From NCBI GenBank assembly GCA_016715625.1, contig JADJZU010000001.1:211084-275083 (forward strand): DNA of 64,000 nt. Reading direction: 5' to 3'. Made by a program: the position numbers and the translations under genes. The notes beneath the pieces were generated by a model. The model was given only the letters and a program-made list of their open reading frames with translations, had not been told where the DNA came from and searched no databases. Source of the DNA: Bacteroidota bacterium (GTDB lineage: Bacteria; Bacteroidota; Bacteroidia; Chitinophagales; LD1). Below are positions 38,889 through 49,123 of the stretch, piece by piece. Positions within the stretch are counted from its first letter, which is position 1. Each line of letters begins with the position of its first letter.

Positions 38889-41800
38889 ATGGCTAAAATT
38901 TTCCACTTGCGCTGTTGCTTGTGCTATGTCACATAGCCCATGCACAGATACTAGTCACCTAACAATAACGGCAATCAACTGGCGCAGATATTGGCGGGCA
39001 ACGGTGTTACCATCTCTAATGTTACCATCAACTGCCCGGGCACATCAGCCGGCACGTTTACCTGCAACAATTGCAACATTGGTATGAGTAGCGGCATCGC
39101 GCTTACCAGTGGCGATATTAATGCCATAGCAGGGCCTAACAGTCAATCAGGAGCAGGTGTAGATAATCTGGCACCCGGCAATGCGCAGTTGACCAGTTTG
39201 GTAGGAGGTCTTTTTGCATCAACCTACGATGCCTGCGTGTTGGAGTTTGACCTGCAAGTACTGAGCGATAGTGTGGAGTTCAAATATTCCTTCGGCTCGG
39301 AAGAATATCTGGAATGGGTGAGTGCCGGATATAATGATGTGTTTGCTTTTTACATCAGCGGGCCCGGTATTGCCGGACAACAAAACATTGCTTTGGTGCC
39401 CGGAACCGCCACTCCTGTTTCGATTGACAACGTAAATGATGTTACAAACAGCGCGTACTATATAGATAATGGGGACGGCTTTACTGCACCGCAAAATGCA
39501 TCTAACTACTACATACAATACGATGGTTTTACTACGGTACTCACAGCCAAAAGAAAAAACTTACAACCCTGCCAAACCTATCATTTGCGTCTGGCGATTG
39601 CCGATGCCGGTGATGGCATTCTCGATTCGGGTGTATTTTTGGAAGCCAATAGTTTAACCTCTAACGGAGTTACTGTGGACGATGCTTCCACCAATGACCC
39701 CAACACCTCCAACGCCATGGAAGGCTGCGTGAATGGGAAAATAGTTTTCAGAATTGATAACCCGGTGCCAACGCCCGTTACCGTGACTTATCAAATAGGC
39801 GGAACGGCTACAAATGGTCTGGACTATCAAAACATTCCGAATACGATTACAATACCTGCCGGAATACCACAGCAACTTTAAACATTGTTTCACTAACTGA
39901 TGCACTCACTGAGGGCACCGAAACAGTCGCTATTTATCTTTTGAACGCCTGCAACAGCCAACCCTACGATAGCGCGGTGATGCAGATTTTGATCCGTTTC
40001 CGGTGCGGACCACCAACGACACCAGCATCTGCGCTGGCGATCAGGTTACCCTTGCATCGCAGGGCCTGGGCGTATACTCCTGGTCTCCTTCTGCTACTCT
40101 TTCATCGGCCAGTGCGCTCTCTCCGGTGGCTACGCCTACCGTGACTACCACTTACATTATTACCGCCAACATTGGTTCCTGCACCTCCCGCGATACCGTA
40201 ACCGTAAACGTAATTGCTCCTCCGTTTTCTGTAAATGCGGGCAATGATGTGTCGTCCTGTTCGGGTGGCGCGGTGCCCTTAAACGCAGTCGTGAGTGGCA
40301 ATCCGGTGAACGGACAGGCTTTTTCAATATTTATGGAGCCCTGCAGTCGGGTTAAGCAGCACCAACACAGCAGCTACTACGGCCACTCCATCGGGAGCAG
40401 CCACCTACGTTATTAAAGTGAGCAGTGGAAATTGCCGTGTTTCCGATACTGTCAACGTAACAGTAGGCCAGTTAAGCATTACCACGAATGCCACCAGCGA
40501 AACCTGTTATGGCTATTTAGACGGAACAGCCGCTGTTACATCCGCAACGGGCACCTCTCCTATCAATTACCTCTGGAATAATAATGCCACCACTGCATCC
40601 TTGACCGGATTATTGGGCGGCAGCTACAGCGTTACGGTGACGGATGCCAACAACTGCTCCGCTACAGCCAACTTGATTGTGGGTTCAACGAATGCTATTC
40701 ACTTCACACAGCCCACTATAAATCAAATCAATTGCTACAACGGTAACGATGGACTCATCTCCATCAGTGCATCGGGAGGTGCAGGCGGGTTAAACTATTT
40801 ATGGAACACCGGTTCTACCGCTACGACCCTTTCATTGCTTACCGCCAACACCTACACTATCACCGCTACCGATGTCAACGGTTGCCAGGCTGATACCAGC
40901 ATTCTGCTCACACAACCTACACAACTGACACAAACGGTTCAGTTTAATAATGTGAGTTGCAATGGAAGTGCAAATGGCAGCATTGATATAGGCGTATCGG
41001 GAGGGACAAGTCCTTATAGTTATTTGTGGAACGATGGTGCCGTTACACAAGACAGAATCAATATTGGCCCCGGGAACTATGCTGTGACAATTACCGATTT
41101 AAATAACTGCCCGGGCAATTTGTCTTTTACCATCAACGAGCCTAACCCCATGGTGCTTACCGCTAATACCTTCAATGCCCTCTGCTTCGGGACAAATACA
41201 GGTAGCATAGACCTGTCGGTGAATGGGGGCACTTTCCCTTACAGTTATTTGTGGAGCAACAATGCCACTACGCAGGATATTTCGCAATTAGCCGCGGGTT
41301 CGTATTCGGTGGTAGTCACCGATGCCAACAACTGCACAGCCGGCAACACACAAACGGTGCAGCAACCTGCTGTGCTTTCCGTATCGTTAACCAAAACAGA
41401 TTTGCAGTGTTTTGGTGACAATACCGGAACTGTGTCGTCTGTAGTTACTGGCGGAACACCCGGCTACACCTACCTGTGGAGCAACAGCGCCTCCGCTGCC
41501 CTTATTAATACAATTGCGGCAGGCAACTATTCTGTTACTGTAAATGACTTGCAACTATGCCAGGCTTCTGCTTCCATCACGGTAGCGGAGCCCAGCGAGC
41601 TTTTGCTCAACATCTCCTATAGCGATGTGGTCTGCCACGGTGGAAACAGCGGACAATGTTCTGTTGCAGCAAGTGGAGGCACCCCGGGCTACAATTATCT
41701 GTGGAGCAACAGCACTACCACACCGGTCAACAGTAATTTGCCGGTGGGTAATTACACGGTTACCGTTACTGACCTTAATACCTGCTCTGCATCGGCAGCC

Positions 41801-42832
41801 GCTACCTTAACCGAACCGGCTTTACTGAGTGCCGTACTGGCATCGCTTCCACCCAAATGCGTTGGCGGAAATGATGGCATCATCAACACAACCATGATTG
41901 GCGGAGTAGCCCCTTATAATTTTACACTAAACGCTGCCGGAAACACCTTAGACAATAATGGCAGCGGCAGTTTCCCTGGTTTATCTTCAGGCAGCTATCA
42001 AGTGAACGTTACCGATGGCAACAATTGCACCACCACCTCGAGCGTAAATATTCTTTCGCCTTATCCTGATGAATTCACTTTTGCCTCCACTCCTACCTCG
42101 TGCTTTGGTCCAAATTATAACGATGGTACGCTTACCATTACTCCGGTTTCTACGCTAAACCAGCCCTACACATTTAACATAGACAATACGGGCAACCAGC
42201 TATCGGGTGTATTCAACAACCTGAGCGCAGGCCTGCACCAGATTGTGATTTACAACAACAACGGCTGCCAAACCGATACTTCTTATTTTGTGAGTCAGCC
42301 GGCAGAAGGAACCGCTGCCATTTTGTATGGAGACACCACCGTAACGCTGGGGCAAAGTCTGAATCTTACGTCTGTATTAAACAACTACAATAACAGTGAC
42401 ATCACCGGATATTTATGGCAGCCTGCTGATGGTCTTTCCTGTAGTGATTGTGCCAATCCTGTTTTTGAAGGGTACAGCACCACGGAGTATTTACTCACCA
42501 TAACCTATAGCAATGGATGCGTTGCCAATGCCGCTACTACCGTTTTTGTGGCGGGCTACCCTCCTGTTTTTATTCCCAATGCATTTACACCCAATGGCGA
42601 TGGCAATAATGATGTGTTTATGATTTACGGTGAGTCGATAAAGGACGTTGGGCTCATGGTCTTTGACCGATGGGGCGAAAAGGTGTTTGAATCTGCCACA
42701 CAGTTTGAAGGCTGGGACGGAACATTTGCCGGTAAGCAACTAAATCCTGCTGTGTATGTTTATGTGGCAGGCATCACCTATCTGGATGGTAAAAAGATGG
42801 AGAAAAAAGGTACTGTTACACTTTTAAAATAA
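38889..42832 (+). CDS. SprB-repeat adhesin with type B T9SS sorting domain (multiple frameshifts)
   Basis: About 1,315 residues when repaired, the same architecture as the giant adhesin. ATG 38889 becomes a good start with a signal peptide (NFPLALLLVLCHIAHAQ) if one A is restored to the AAAA run at ~38895. Frame changes follow at ~38953, ~39861 (GGAAAT), ~39986 (TTTTT), ~40323 (T run) and ~40357 (GGGG). Domains in order: choice-of-anchor-L type (YSFGSEEYLEW, CQTYHLRLAIADAGDG), Calx-beta-like (GTATNGLDYQNIP), an Ig-like segment (SICAGDQVTLASQG), about eight SprB repeats, then a type B sorting domain (FIPNAFTPNGDGNNDVF, VFDRWGEKVFES). Probably exported by T9SS as an adhesin. The downstream gene begins 19 bp after the stop. 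Divergent from the PorP-coupled type B gene. Confidence 0.85.
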
Positions 42833-42851
42833 GTTTTAATTCAATCTACCC

Positions 42852-44893
42852 ATGCGCTATTTTTTATTGATGAGTGTGTTTACGCTGCACACCGTTTTGG
42901 CATCAGCCGCCACAGGCGACACCACTTTTATTCAAACCCACACCACCACCAATCTGGCATCGCCCCCATCCAACGATGATTACTGGGCGGTGTTTCCCAA
43001 CAACATTGCTTCATATCAAAAGATAGTGATGGTATTTACCCTGGGCTGCGGCACGCCCAACTGCAGCGGATGGGACTATACCGTAAATGCATCCTTTGGT
43101 AAAAAAAGCGGCACGCTGGATTCTGCCATTGTATCCATTGATACCCTTACGCTGGATACTACTTGGAGCTTTTCGGACCATGTAGATTTTATGGAAGCCG
43201 GCAGGCTCATTACCCCTTATGGCACTTATATGGCGAATGGCTCGAACGGATTTAATAACTCGTGGATACATCCTTATTACTACGATGTAACCGATTATGC
43301 CACTGTGCTTAAAGACTCGGTGAATGTGCGCATCCGCTACGATGGCTGGACAGATGCCTTCAGCGCGAATGTGTCGTTTATGCTGATTGAAGGACCGGCC
43401 AACCGCGACCTCCTAAACATCGAGAAAGTGTATGATGGCTATTTCAATTATCCGGATTTGGCGGGTTACGAAAGTCAGGCAACGCCTAAAACAGTTTTTA
43501 TTCCTGCCAACGTAAGCTCTGCAAAACTGGCGGTGATTATGACCGGGCACGGCAGTCAGGGAGAGTTTGACCCGCACAGCTTTTATGTAAACGTGAACGG
43601 AACGCCTGTGTATTCCAAGTTGCTTTGGAAAGCTGACTGCGGCATCAATGCCATTGCTCCGCAGGGCGGCACATGGATATTTAACCGCGCCAACTGGTGC
43701 CCGGGCGAAAAAGTGCCCGTGTATGAGGTAGATATCACCAATTACGTTACCCCGGGACAAAATGCCGTCATTGATTTAGACTTTGATGACTACACCCTGG
43801 GAGCGGTGAAGGAGCCGGATACGGCACTTCGGTGCATCTTATTACCTATTCATCGCAAAAAAATAATGATGTGATGATGGAGGAAATCATTGCCCCCAAC
43901 AACGACAAAAACTATCTGCACTTTAACCCTGCCTGCACCAATCCTATGGTGAAGATTAAGAACACGGGCAAACTTCCGCTCACCTATGCGGAGATTTCGT
44001 ATTGGGTAAAAGGCGGCAGCAAGTGGTATTATGAATGGAGCGGATATCTGGCGCCTTTTGAATCGCAAATTATCACCTTACCCGCCTTTGACTGGAACGG
44101 ACTGGACACCACCGACCGTGTGTTTTATGCCGAAGCCACCTGGCCCAACCAAACACCGGACGAGTATGCGGCCAACAACAAACTCAGCTCTTCGTTCAAC
44201 ATGGCTCCGCAAAGCGAGGAGGCATTCATTATTTATTTTAAAGCCAACAACCGCCCCGAAGAAAACTGGTATGTGCTGAAGAACGAAAATGGCGACACCA
44301 TTTACAGCCGAAACACCTTTACCTCCGGGGCCATTTCGCGCGATACCATTTACCTGGCCTGGGGCAGCTATTACCTGGACTTTAACGATTATGATGCCGG
44401 CTGGGAAGGGGGCGATGGCATCTCCTGGTGGCTGAATACACAGAACAATCTGGAAACCTCGGGGCAGCTCAACCTGCGGAAGCTGAACGGTCAGATTTTC
44501 AAAAACTTTAATGGCGACTTTGGCAGCAATATCCATTATGAGTTTACCGTTGGATACCCTTTAGGCTACAATGCGCCCAAGCAGGCTCCCAGCCCACCGC
44601 AACACCCTACGGGCCTGCTGGAAACGATAGAAGCCAAAACAAACCTTTCGGTTTTCCCGAATCCATCTGCTTCCACCTTTAATGTAATGTATCAGAGCAG
44701 CCGGCCGGCCAATGGCGAAATTCAGGTGACCGATGCCCTGGGCAAAACAGTGAAGCAATTCAAATTCTATCAATCTACCGCTGAGGTATATCCCGTAAAC
44801 GGAGCCGATTTAAGCAATGGCATCTATGTGGTTACCTTAAAGACCAAAGACCAAACCCTGTCCAAAAAGGCGGGTAACCAAGTAGAGCTTTAA
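42852..44893 (+). CDS. PNGase F-like secreted amidase with type A T9SS sorting domain (one frameshift)
   Basis: About 680 residues when read through. Signal peptide in the first 19 residues, then the two-lobed PNGase F-type fold: NCSGWDYTVNASFG, FMEAGRLITPYGTY and DVTDYATVLKDSV match the N-terminal lobe, and IFNRANWCPGEKVPVYEVDITNYV the C-terminal lobe. PNGase F (peptide-N4-(N-acetyl-beta-glucosaminyl)asparagine amidase) removes N-glycans from glycoproteins; whether all catalytic residues are kept I cannot confirm. Restoring one G near 43815 joins AVKEAGYGTSVHLITYSSQ. The C-terminus (LSVFPNPSASTFNVMY, VTDALGKTVKQF) is a type A sorting domain. It starts 19 bp after the SprB adhesin and is probably co-transcribed. 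Confidence 0.8.
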
Positions 44894-44911
44894 AGATTAC
44901 CTTATTGTAGC

Positions 44912-44951
44912 GTGTCCTCAGCCACCGAAATAGTGCAGGTGGTGAGGACAC
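44912..44951 (+). terminator. Hairpin after the PNGase F-like gene
   Basis: GTGTCCTCAGCCAC pairs with GTGGTGAGGACAC (one bulged base), with a 13-base loop, starting 18 bp after the stop codon. The sequence after it is CTTATTTA rather than a clean T run, so termination is probable but not certain. Confidence 0.55.
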
Positions 44952-45023
44952 TCTTATTTAGTGAAGGACCGGAGTCTCCGCTGCGCCTCAGGCTTTGCTT
45001 CGAAAAAATATGCGGACGGGAGC

Positions 45024-45184
45024 GGCTCAAATGCCTTCCGGTTTTCCGGAAACCTATTTTGATGGTCCAGATCCTTTCCGTTTTCGGAAACCTATTTGAC
45101 GGCTCAAATGCCTTTCCGATTTTCGAAACCCTATTTTGATGGCTCAAATGCCTCGGTTTTCGGAAACCTGTTTTGACGGCTCAA
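45024..45184. repeat. Four-copy degenerate tandem repeat, unit 37-40 bp
   Basis: Units start at about 45024, 45064, 45101 and 45141, with a partial fifth at 45178. The shared core is GGCTCAAATGCC, then TTTTCGGAAACC, TATTTTGA. Unit lengths alternate 40, 37, 40, 37. There are no unique spacers and no long open frame, so it is not a CRISPR array. It fills most of the first half of a 517-bp non-coding interval (44894-45410). Confidence 0.8.
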
Positions 45185-45210
45185 TTGTAATATGCGCAAG
45201 TATTATGCTG

Positions 45211-45240
45211 TTTGCAAGGAATAAATTGTGCGTATATTTG
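45211..45240 (+). promoter_or_regulatory. Bacteroidota-type promoter upstream of the toxin-antitoxin remnant
   Basis: TTTG at 45211-45214, then 18 bases, then TATATTTG at 45233-45240, fitting TTTG-N17..23-TAnnTTTG. A start near 45247 would give a leader of about 165 nt before the HTH gene at 45411, containing the hairpin at 45355-45384. Confidence 0.65.
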
Positions 45241-45354
45241 GGTTGGGGGCAAGCGTATCGCAACAGACAGCACAATGACAATAAGTTGACAAATTAACAC
45301 AGGATGAGGAAAACTTTAAGACCACTAAACATATTGAATAACAACAACTTACAT

Positions 45355-45384
45355 GTTGTTTCCCTTATTCGTGCGGGAAACAAC
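45355..45384. promoter_or_regulatory. Perfect 10-bp inverted repeat before the antitoxin gene
   Basis: GTTGTTTCCC (45355-45364) and GGGAAACAAC (45375-45384) are exact complements around a 10-base spacer, ending 26 bp before the start at 45411. It could be an operator for the HTH protein encoded just downstream (autoregulation is usual in toxin-antitoxin operons) or an mRNA hairpin in the leader. Confidence 0.55.
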
Positions 45385-45410
45385 AAAAGTTTTCAACAAT
45401 ATTTGCAAAT

Positions 45411-46281
45411 ATGAAAGATTTGACAGTATCAGCAATTGACCGACAAAATATACTTAATAAAACTGCATTAGAAAATATCCAAGAATATTTAGGAATAACA
45501 GGCATGATGTTTCAGGGTGAATTTAGGTTTACCAGACAGCAGATAGCAGACTTTTTATGGTATGAACAATTCAACTATAGACCGCTACCTATCGCAAAAT
45601 GAAGATGAATTAAAGCATAATGGCTACATAAATCTCAAAAAGAAAGCTTTAAAAGAATTTAAAGAAGAATATGGCTGGATGCTACAAGAAGGACCAAAGC
45701 TCCGCAACTTGGGATTTTCAACTTTAGGTCATTTTTAAATCTAGGTATGCTTCTCACGGAAAGTGAGAAGGCAAAAGCACTTAGGAGTAAAATTCTAGAT
45801 ATAGTAATTGACACGCTTAATCAAAAATTAGGTGGCTCTACCAAGTTTATTAATCAACGAGAAGAAGATTTCTTGATAGCAATGGCTCGTGAACCTGTAT
45901 ATCGCAGAGAATTTACAGAAGCTTTGAATAAGTATTTAGAAATGGGTAATTATAAATACGCTGTTTACACTGATGCTATCTATAAAGCAATATTTCTTGA
46001 AAAATCTTCAGAATACAAGGTGATTTTGAAGCTAGAAGAAAAGGAAAATCCAAGAGACACTATGTATTCAGAAGTCTTAAGATTAATAGCCTCGTTTGAA
46101 GTTGGTATTGCGGATGCAATGAAAAGCGAGCATGAAAGACGAAAGATTAAAACCATATATAAACTCGTTAAGTGCTGCTGACTACGACAGATTTTTAGGA
46201 GATAAGAGTAAGGATCTATTACAAAGAGTGATTGAAAATCCCAAATTGCTTGAAGTGTTTAAAAGATTAAAGGACAGATAA
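45411..46281 (+). pseudogene. HTH DNA-binding protein, probable Doc antitoxin/partner, degraded
   Basis: Joining frames gives a continuous protein. The start MKDLTVSAIDRQNILN leads to FRFTRQQIADF and, after dropping one T of the run at ~45553, YGMNNSTIDRYLSQNEDEL, a helix-turn-helix-like segment. Restoring one A near 45713 then gives LGIFNFRSFLNLGMLL, TESEKAKALRSKILD and the long helical middle. A last shift near 46171 joins KLV to SAADYDRFLGDKSK and ends VFKRLKDR. I recall this family as the DNA-binding gene paired with Doc toxins in Bacteroidota; compared with that memory, a segment before KTIYKLV seems to be missing, which would mean real decay. Its stop TAA (46279-46281) is immediately followed by the Doc ATG. 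Confidence 0.65.
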
Positions 46282-46723
46282 ATGGCATTTGCGTATTTCG
46301 ATACTACTCATGCTATAGAAGTGCATGACGAGATCATAAACCAATCAGGCGGAGTGCTAGGCATTTGAATATTAACCTATTGGTAAGTGTTATCGAACAC
46401 GTTCAGAATGACCTATACTATCCGACTTGGAACATAAGCTAACCCATTTGTTTTATTCAATCAATAAAAATCATAGCTTTCAAGACGGAAACAAAAGAGC
46501 ATCAATTGCATTATCAGCATACTTCCTTTGAGATAAATAACTGCTCTTTTAGAGTTGAACGTTTCATAGCAGAAATGGAAAATATTGCTGTGGATGTGGC
46601 TGACAATCGGATAGACAAAGACATTTATTCGAAATAATCTCATCAATTATTTATGATGCCGATTATTCAGAGGATTTAAAATTGAAGATAATTTATGCAA
46701 AAGGGTTTAACAATGCGGACTAA
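46282..46723 (+). pseudogene. doc: Doc/Fic-family death-on-curing toxin, degraded
   Basis: Starts MAFAYFDTTHAIEVHDEII. With four one-base repairs at homopolymers (T run ~46365, GG ~46430, TTT ~46528, AAA ~46634) it reads NINLLVSVIEHVQNDLYYP, then HLFYSINKNHSFQDGNKRAS, YFLEINNCSFRVERFIAEM and IISSIIYDADYSEDLKL. The Fic motif HxFxDGNKR is intact at 46472-46498. Doc toxins phosphorylate EF-Tu and are held in check by a partner encoded just upstream, which fits the gene order. With the present frames no active protein can be made. About 147 residues when repaired. Confidence 0.72.
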
Positions 46724-46773
46724 TCAGTTATATATCCAACGAAAAGAACGTCAGCCATAATCGAGTAGCACGC

Positions 46774-46797
46774 CCCCGCCAGTTGTAACTGACGGGG
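46774..46797. terminator. Intergenic hairpin next to the dnaK terminator
   Basis: CCCCGCCAGTT pairs with AACTGACGGGG around a two-base loop, with one mismatch. No T run adjoins it. It may assist termination from the left or be a small dispersed palindrome. Confidence 0.4.
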
Positions 46798-46802
46798 AGC
46801 AG

Positions 46803-46834
46803 AAATAAAAAAGGCCCCCGGTTTCCCGGGGGCC
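46803..46834 (-). terminator. Rho-independent terminator of dnaK
   Basis: On the minus strand a 9-bp perfect stem (GGCCCCCGG with CCGGGGGCC, 4-base loop) is followed by TTTTTTATTT. It lies about 125 bp beyond the dnaK stop. Confidence 0.85.
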
Positions 46835-46959
46835 AGCTACCTATGGTAATCTAACCATGGCAACATCCAACGTCTTTCGCAAACCTATGCAGTGTTCTCT
46901 CTTTTTCGGATTTGGGAGTGCAAACATACCAATCCTCCGAAATCTGCAAACCCTGCCGT

Positions 46960-48870
46960 TTACTTATCGTCTTTTACCTCTTCATATTGCACATCCTGAA
47001 CATTTTCGGCCCCGTTTTCGGTGTTGGCGTTGCCGGCACCTGCATCAGCCGTTGCATTTTGCTGCTGCGTGGCGTTGTAAATATCCTGACTGGCCGCCTG
47101 CCAGGCGGTGTTGAGCGTTTCAGCGGCTTTGTCCATGGCCTCAAAGTCGTTCTTTTCTTTGGCGGCCTTCAGTTCGGTCAAGGCTGTTTCGATAGCGACT
47201 TTTTTATCGGCCGGTATTTTATCGCCTATTTCCTTCATCTGCTTTTCGGTCTGGAAAATCAAAGAGTCAATGGTATTCGCCTTTTCAGCCTGTTCGCGCG
47301 CCTTTTTGTCGGCATCCTCGTTGGCTTTGGCTTCGTTTTTCATTTTCTCAATTTCCTCTTTAGACAGTCCGGTGCTCGCTTCTATGCGGATGCTCTGCTC
47401 TTTTCCGGTGCCTTTATCCTTGGCCGACACATTCAGGATACCATTCGCATCAATATCGAAGGTTACCTCAATTTGCGGAGTGCCGCGCATCGCAGGCGGA
47501 ATATCGTTCAGGTTAAAGATACCGATAGAGCGGTTGTCCTTCGCCATGGCTCTTTCGCCCTGCAGCACATTGATTTGAACCGAAGGCTGGTTGTCCTGTG
47601 CCGTGGTAAAAATCTGCGATTTCTTGGTTGGGATAGTAGCGTTAGACTCAATCAACTTGGTCATTACACCACCCATGGTTTCCAGACCTAAAGAAAGCGG
47701 AGTAACATCTACCAGCACGATATCGTCTTTTACATCGCCACTCAATATACCGCCCTGGATGGCAGCTCCTACGGCCACTACTTCATCGGGGTTAACCCCT
47801 TTAGAAGGCTTTTTGCCGAAGAATTTCTCTACCACTTCCTGAATTTTAGGGATACGGGTAGAACCGCCCACCAAAATCACATCATCTACCTGCGAGGCCG
47901 AAAGTCCGGCATCTTTCAAGGCTTGTTTGCAAGGCTCCAAAGTGCGCTGCACTAAAGAATCGGTCAATTGCTCAAACTTAGCACGAGTCAGCTTTTTAAC
48001 GAGGTGCTTAGGCACTCCGTCTATCGCTGTGATATAAGGCAGATTGATTTCTGTTTCCTGCGAAGCTGAAAGCTCGATTTTTGCTTTTTCGGCAGCTTCT
48101 TTCAGGCGCTGCAGGGCCATGGGGTCTTTCTTCAGGTCCACGCGCTCATCGTTCAGGAACTCGGTAGATAGCCAGTTGATAATTTCATTGTCGAAATCAT
48201 CGCCTCCCAGGTGAGTGTCACCGTTGGTTGATTTCACTTCGAATACACCATCGCCCATTTCCAGGATAGATACATCAAAAGTACCACCACCTAAATCATA
48301 CACAGCAATCTTTAAGTCTTTCCCTTTTTTGTCCATACCATAAGCCAGAGCGGTAGCAGTAGGTTCGTTTAGAATTCTGCGAACGGTAAGTCCGGCAATT
48401 TCACCGGCTTCTTTGGTGGCCTGACGCTGGCTGTCGTTGAAATATGCCGGCACGGTAATCACCGCTTCGGTTACCGACTGGCCCAGATAGTCCTCGGCTG
48501 TTTTCTTCATCTTTTGAAGAACGATTGCCGAAATCTCCTGCGGAGTATACAAGCGACCATCAATATCTACACGCACGGTGTCGTTATCGCCTTTAGTCAC
48601 CTTGTAGGGGGCATAAGGAATTTCCTTACCCGCTTCCGAAAAACGGATACCCATAAAGCGCTTAATAGATTGAATGGTTTTGGTGGGGTTAGTCACCGAC
48701 TGGCGCTTAGCAGGATCGCCCACTTTGCGCTCGCCATTTGCCAGAAAGGCTACAATGGAAGGAGTCGTTCTTCTGCCTTCATCGTTTTGAATTACCACCG
48801 GGTCGTTGCCCTCCATTACAGATACGCAGCTGTTGGTGGTTCCTAAGTCTATACCGATTATTTTTCCCAT
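46960..48870 (-). CDS. dnaK: Chaperone DnaK (Hsp70)
   Basis: Complete 636-residue DnaK. It begins MGKIIGIDLGTTNSCVSVMEG. The nucleotide-binding domain shows AVITVPAYFNDSQRQATK, IAVYDLGGGTFDVSIL and VILVGGSTRIPKIQ. The substrate-binding domain shows LLDV-type segment DVTPLSLGLETMGG and FNLNDIPPAMRGTPQIEV. The tail ends in the acidic VQYEEVKDDK typical of the family. It folds and refolds proteins in the cytoplasm with DnaJ and GrpE, neither of which is adjacent. The 250-bp upstream region shows no CIRCE element and no convincing promoter that I can call. A hairpin terminator lies downstream. Confidence 0.98.
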   Translation of the reverse strand: MGKIIGIDLGTTNSCVSVMEGNDPVVIQNDEGRRTTPSIVAFLANGERKVGDPAKRQSVTNPTKTIQSIKRFMGIRFSEAGKEIPYAPYKVTKGDNDTVRVDIDGRLYTPQEISAIVLQKMKKTAEDYLGQSVTEAVITVPAYFNDSQRQATKEAGEIAGLTVRRILNEPTATALAYGMDKKGKDLKIAVYDLGGGTFDVSILEMGDGVFEVKSTNGDTHLGGDDFDNEIINWLSTEFLNDERVDLKKDPMALQRLKEAAEKAKIELSASQETEINLPYITAIDGVPKHLVKKLTRAKFEQLTDSLVQRTLEPCKQALKDAGLSASQVDDVILVGGSTRIPKIQEVVEKFFGKKPSKGVNPDEVVAVGAAIQGGILSGDVKDDIVLVDVTPLSLGLETMGGVMTKLIESNATIPTKKSQIFTTAQDNQPSVQINVLQGERAMAKDNRSIGIFNLNDIPPAMRGTPQIEVTFDIDANGILNVSAKDKGTGKEQSIRIEASTGLSKEEIEKMKNEAKANEDADKKAREQAEKANTIDSLIFQTEKQMKEIGDKIPADKKVAIETALTELKAAKEKNDFEAMDKAAETLNTAWQAASQDIYNATQQQNATADAGAGNANTENGAENVQDVQYEEVKDDK

Positions 48871-49123
48871 TTTGTTAGTTTTTTGGTTCGACTCTCATAG
48901 TCAATTGCTGTGCCACCCCACAAAACAAGAAGCCAACCAAAAAAATGGCAGGATTATCATGGCAGAGTGGCAGTTTGGCCGAGTTTTCGGATGCAGGATG
49001 GCAGGTTTACCCATAACTGATGCCCTGAACAGCGCCTATCCGCAACATTTAGGTTCAAAAAGTAGCGAAGGATTCACATATTCGCGCCTCCAAATTTTTT
49101 AACTCTACTAAAATCTAACACCG

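Noticed and set aside
45024..45184. CRISPR array
   Set aside because: The units follow each other directly without unique spacers and differ in length and sequence; no cas gene is present.
46960..47691. Hydrophobic open frame on the plus strand opposite the end of dnaK
   Set aside because: Antisense of dnaK codons; DnaK is complete and unmistakable on the other strand.
48871..49123. CIRCE or other heat-shock operator before dnaK
   Set aside because: No TTAGCACTC-N9-GAGTGCTAA-type inverted repeat is present in the interval.
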